From NCBI RefSeq assembly GCF_001695855.1, contig NZ_MBSS01000002.1, positions 111,327 through 175,326 of the forward strand: a DNA stretch of 64,000 bases, written 5' to 3'. Below are positions 62,263-64,000 of this stretch, in pieces. Under the pieces are notes generated by a model, which saw only the letters and a list, made by a program, of their open reading frames with translations, did not search any database and was not told where the DNA came from. Origin of the DNA: Ensifer sp. LC163 (GTDB lineage Bacteria; Pseudomonadota; Alphaproteobacteria; Rhizobiales; Rhizobiaceae). Every line of letters starts with the position of its first letter. Positions within the stretch are counted from its first letter, which is position 1. Made by a program: the position numbers and the translations under genes.

Positions 62263-63627
62263 TCAAAGAACCTTGCCCGGGTTCAGGATGCCCTTCGGAT
62301 CGAGCGCATGCTTGATCCGGCGCATCACCTCAAGTTCGGCCGCACTTCGGGAGTGGCCGAGGAATTCCCGCTTCAAGGTGCCGATACCATGTTCGGCGGA
62401 GATCGAGCCGCGATAGCGCCCGACGATGTCATAGACGATGCCGTCGACCGCATGCTGTGTGTTCTCGTCGCTTGCGGGCGTGGAAAAGGCGATGTGCAGA
62501 TTGCTGTCGGCAACATGACCGAAGAAGGAGATGTGCGCCTGCGGAAAGCGGGCGGCCAGTGCGGGGCCACATTCGGCTGCGAAGCGGCCGATTTCGCCGA
62601 TGGGCAGGCTGACGTCGAGATTGATCAGCTCCGGCAGCAGGCGGTCCATCGCGTGTCCCTCGCGTACCTGCCAGAACAGGCGGCTTTCCTTTTCCGACTG
62701 GGCGATCAGAGCATTGGCGATCACATCGTCTTCAAGCGCGGCGCCGAGGAAGTTCTCGAAATCCTCGCCTTCGTTGTCATCGCCTTGGACATCTTGTTCC
62801 AGGATCACCGCAAAGGCGGGGAATGTCTCGAAGAAGCATTGCCCTTCCGCCTCGCAGTTGAAGCGAAAATAATCTTCCCACATGGCCTCGAAAGCGGAGA
62901 GGCCGGGCAGTCCTCGCTGCGCCCGTGCCAGCAAGGCGACGACCTGATCATAGCGATCAAGCGCACAGAGTGCCGTCAGGCGGCCCGACGGTCGCGGCTT
63001 CAGCCGCAGGACGGCGCGGGTGATGACGCCGAGCGTGCCTTCGGAACCGATGAAATACTGGCGCAGATCGTAACCGGTGTTGTTCTTGATCATCTTGCTG
63101 AGCGACGAGAGGATCGTGCCGTCGGCAAGCACGGCCTCGAGCCCCAGCACATTGTCGCGCGTGATGCCATGGCGGATGACGCGGATGCCGCCGGCATTGG
63201 TGGCGAGATTGCCACCGATCTGGCAGGAGCCGCGTGCGCCGAGGTCGATCGGCAGCAGGAAGCCTGCGTCGTCGGCGGCGCGCTGGGCGACCTCAAGTGG
63301 CGTGCCGGCGAGGACGGTCATGGTTGCGGCCAGCGGATCGAGTTCCTCAATGCCGGTGAGGCGTTCGAGCGAGAGGGAAACCGCGTCCTCGTCCGGGTTG
63401 GCGCCACCGGCAAGGCCGGTCAGACCACCCTGCACGACGATGGTCTGGCGATGGGCGTTGCAGATGCGAAGCGCTGTTGCGACTTCCTCTGTGTTCGCAG
63501 GGCGAATGACGGCCTTGGGCAGACAGCGCCCGGTGAGACTTGCGTCGCTGCGATAGCGCTCGCCGATCTGTGTGCCGATCAGCACGGCGTCGCCGAGTGC
63601 CTGTTTCAGATCTTCAATGACGGACAT
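62263..63627 (-). CDS. FAD-binding oxidoreductase (D-2-hydroxy-acid dehydrogenase, GlcD/D2HGDH-like)
   Basis: 454 residues: N-terminal FAD_binding_4 domain (VVQGGLTGLAGGANP, LGARGSCQIGGNLATNAGGIRVIRHG, YFIGSEGTLGVITRAVLRL) and C-terminal FAD-oxidase_C domain with metal-binding HVADSNLHIAF and SISAEHGIGTLKREFL. Oxidises a D-2-hydroxy acid such as D-2-hydroxyglutarate or D-lactate; the exact substrate cannot be told from sequence. Converges on the toxin gene with 16 bases between. Confidence 0.92.
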   Translation of the reverse strand: MSVIEDLKQALGDAVLIGTQIGERYRSDASLTGRCLPKAVIRPANTEEVATALRICNAHRQTIVVQGGLTGLAGGANPDEDAVSLSLERLTGIEELDPLAATMTVLAGTPLEVAQRAADDAGFLLPIDLGARGSCQIGGNLATNAGGIRVIRHGITRDNVLGLEAVLADGTILSSLSKMIKNNTGYDLRQYFIGSEGTLGVITRAVLRLKPRPSGRLTALCALDRYDQVVALLARAQRGLPGLSAFEAMWEDYFRFNCEAEGQCFFETFPAFAVILEQDVQGDDNEGEDFENFLGAALEDDVIANALIAQSEKESRLFWQVREGHAMDRLLPELINLDVSLPIGEIGRFAAECGPALAARFPQAHISFFGHVADSNLHIAFSTPASDENTQHAVDGIVYDIVGRYRGSISAEHGIGTLKREFLGHSRSAAELEVMRRIKHALDPKGILNPGKVL

Positions 63628-63732
63628 GCGCCAAATCTCCCGCTTCTACCACCGCATGACGTGCTGTAGCGCATCTCGGCAGAAACGGGAAACGGCTTGG
63701 AGCCAGGGTGAGGGTAAACGGCGGAGAAGCCG

Positions 63733-64000
63733 TCAGGTCCCGGTGCGCGCCAGTTCGAACGGCTGGACTTGCGCTTCCGCCTCGGCGTCGGTGCCTGCCG
63801 CCTCGGTGACTGCCTTGTCGTCCCTGAACAGTTTCCACTTCGTCGGCCGGAAGGCGACCCTGGCGCGGTCCTGGGTTGTGGTGCGTTCGGGCGGCAGCTC
63901 GATTTCGGCATGCGGGTGGGTGCGGCCGAGGTCGAGTTCGAGATGGCGGGTGCCGGCGACGCGGCGGCTGGCGGTGACCAGCCCGGCGAGACAGCCGCCG
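63733..64000 (-). CDS. C-terminal part of a sulfate-type ABC ATPase (CysA-like TOBE domain), runs off window
   Basis: Only the last 88 residues are visible, from GGCLAGLVTASRRVAG to the TGA at 63733. The pattern (SRRVAGTRHLELDL, AEIELPPERT, RVAFRPTKWKLF) is that of the TOBE domain closing CysA/PotA-type ATPases. No Walker motifs are in the window, so the assignment rests on this domain and on remembered synteny of a sulfate transporter near the leucine genes in S. meliloti. Confidence 0.55.
   Translation of the reverse strand, partial: GGCLAGLVTASRRVAGTRHLELDLGRTHPHAEIELPPERTTTQDRARVAFRPTKWKLFRDDKAVTEAAGTDAEAEAQVQPFELARTGT

Overview
The window is GC-rich, densely coded alphaproteobacterial DNA. 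It most likely comes from a large replicon (chromosome or chromid) of a Sinorhizobium/Ensifer-type rhizobium. The clues are eukaryotic-type glutamine synthetase II behind a sigma-54 promoter, many solute ABC importers next to small catabolic sets, a periplasmic nitrate reductase operon, two RIME-like intergenic mosaic elements, and a leucine-degradation operon followed at the right edge by the tail of a sulfate-type ABC ATPase. From memory, that last order resembles the pSymB region of S. meliloti; I ran no comparison. I saw no rRNA, tRNA, CRISPR array, phage, intact insertion sequence or replication origin.

Layout. 1-7700: the 3' part of an M19 dipeptidase, then an amino-sugar set on the minus strand (GntR/UTRA regulator, NanE-type epimerase, ROK kinase, carbohydrate ABC importer); an identical 13-base word lies upstream of both the regulator and nanE. 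7770-10420: a decayed DUF2798-like gene, then a DMT exporter divergent from a MocR regulator around an inverted repeat. 10700-12000: sigma-54 promoter, glnII and terminator. 12000-19000: a seven-gene minus-strand unit with a GNAT, a GH3 beta-N-acetylglucosaminidase and a dipeptide-type ABC importer whose binding protein looks like a chito-oligosaccharide receptor. 19450-24110: napEFDABC. 24150-27650: DUF454, a DUF2161 nuclease-fold protein, and an NfeD/slipin pair.

27670-34290: an AfuABC-like importer with a fused double permease, a LacI regulator and an inositol-monophosphatase-family phosphatase, which together suggest sugar-phosphate uptake. 34330-40260: a PAP2 phosphatase with a variant motif, a two-component system, a DUF535 protein, a GFA enzyme, and a LysE exporter with its Lrp regulator. 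40345-50060: a LacI regulator and a ketose/polyol pathway (ribose-class ABC importer, ketose 3-epimerase, FGGY kinase, class II aldolase, gluconokinase-like kinase). 50058-53850: a four-carbon acid-sugar module (DUF1537 kinase, PdxA2, an unassigned TIM-barrel protein, LysR). 53952-54074: a previously uncalled 40-residue membrane protein. 54424-61307: the leucine/isovalerate operon, with a Rid-family protein inside it. 61330-62246: an Xre-RES toxin-antitoxin pair. 62263-64000: an FAD oxidoreductase and the CysA-like tail.

The theme is scavenging. At least five import or catabolic modules each carry their own local regulator and recognisable operator palindromes, and all feed central metabolism as GlcNAc-6-P, DHAP or acetyl-CoA. 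The parts most likely to hold new biology are the tetronate-linked TIM-barrel protein, the ketose pathway of unknown substrate, the zinc-less ManNAc-kinase-like protein, the putative sugar-phosphate importer and the 40-residue membrane protein.
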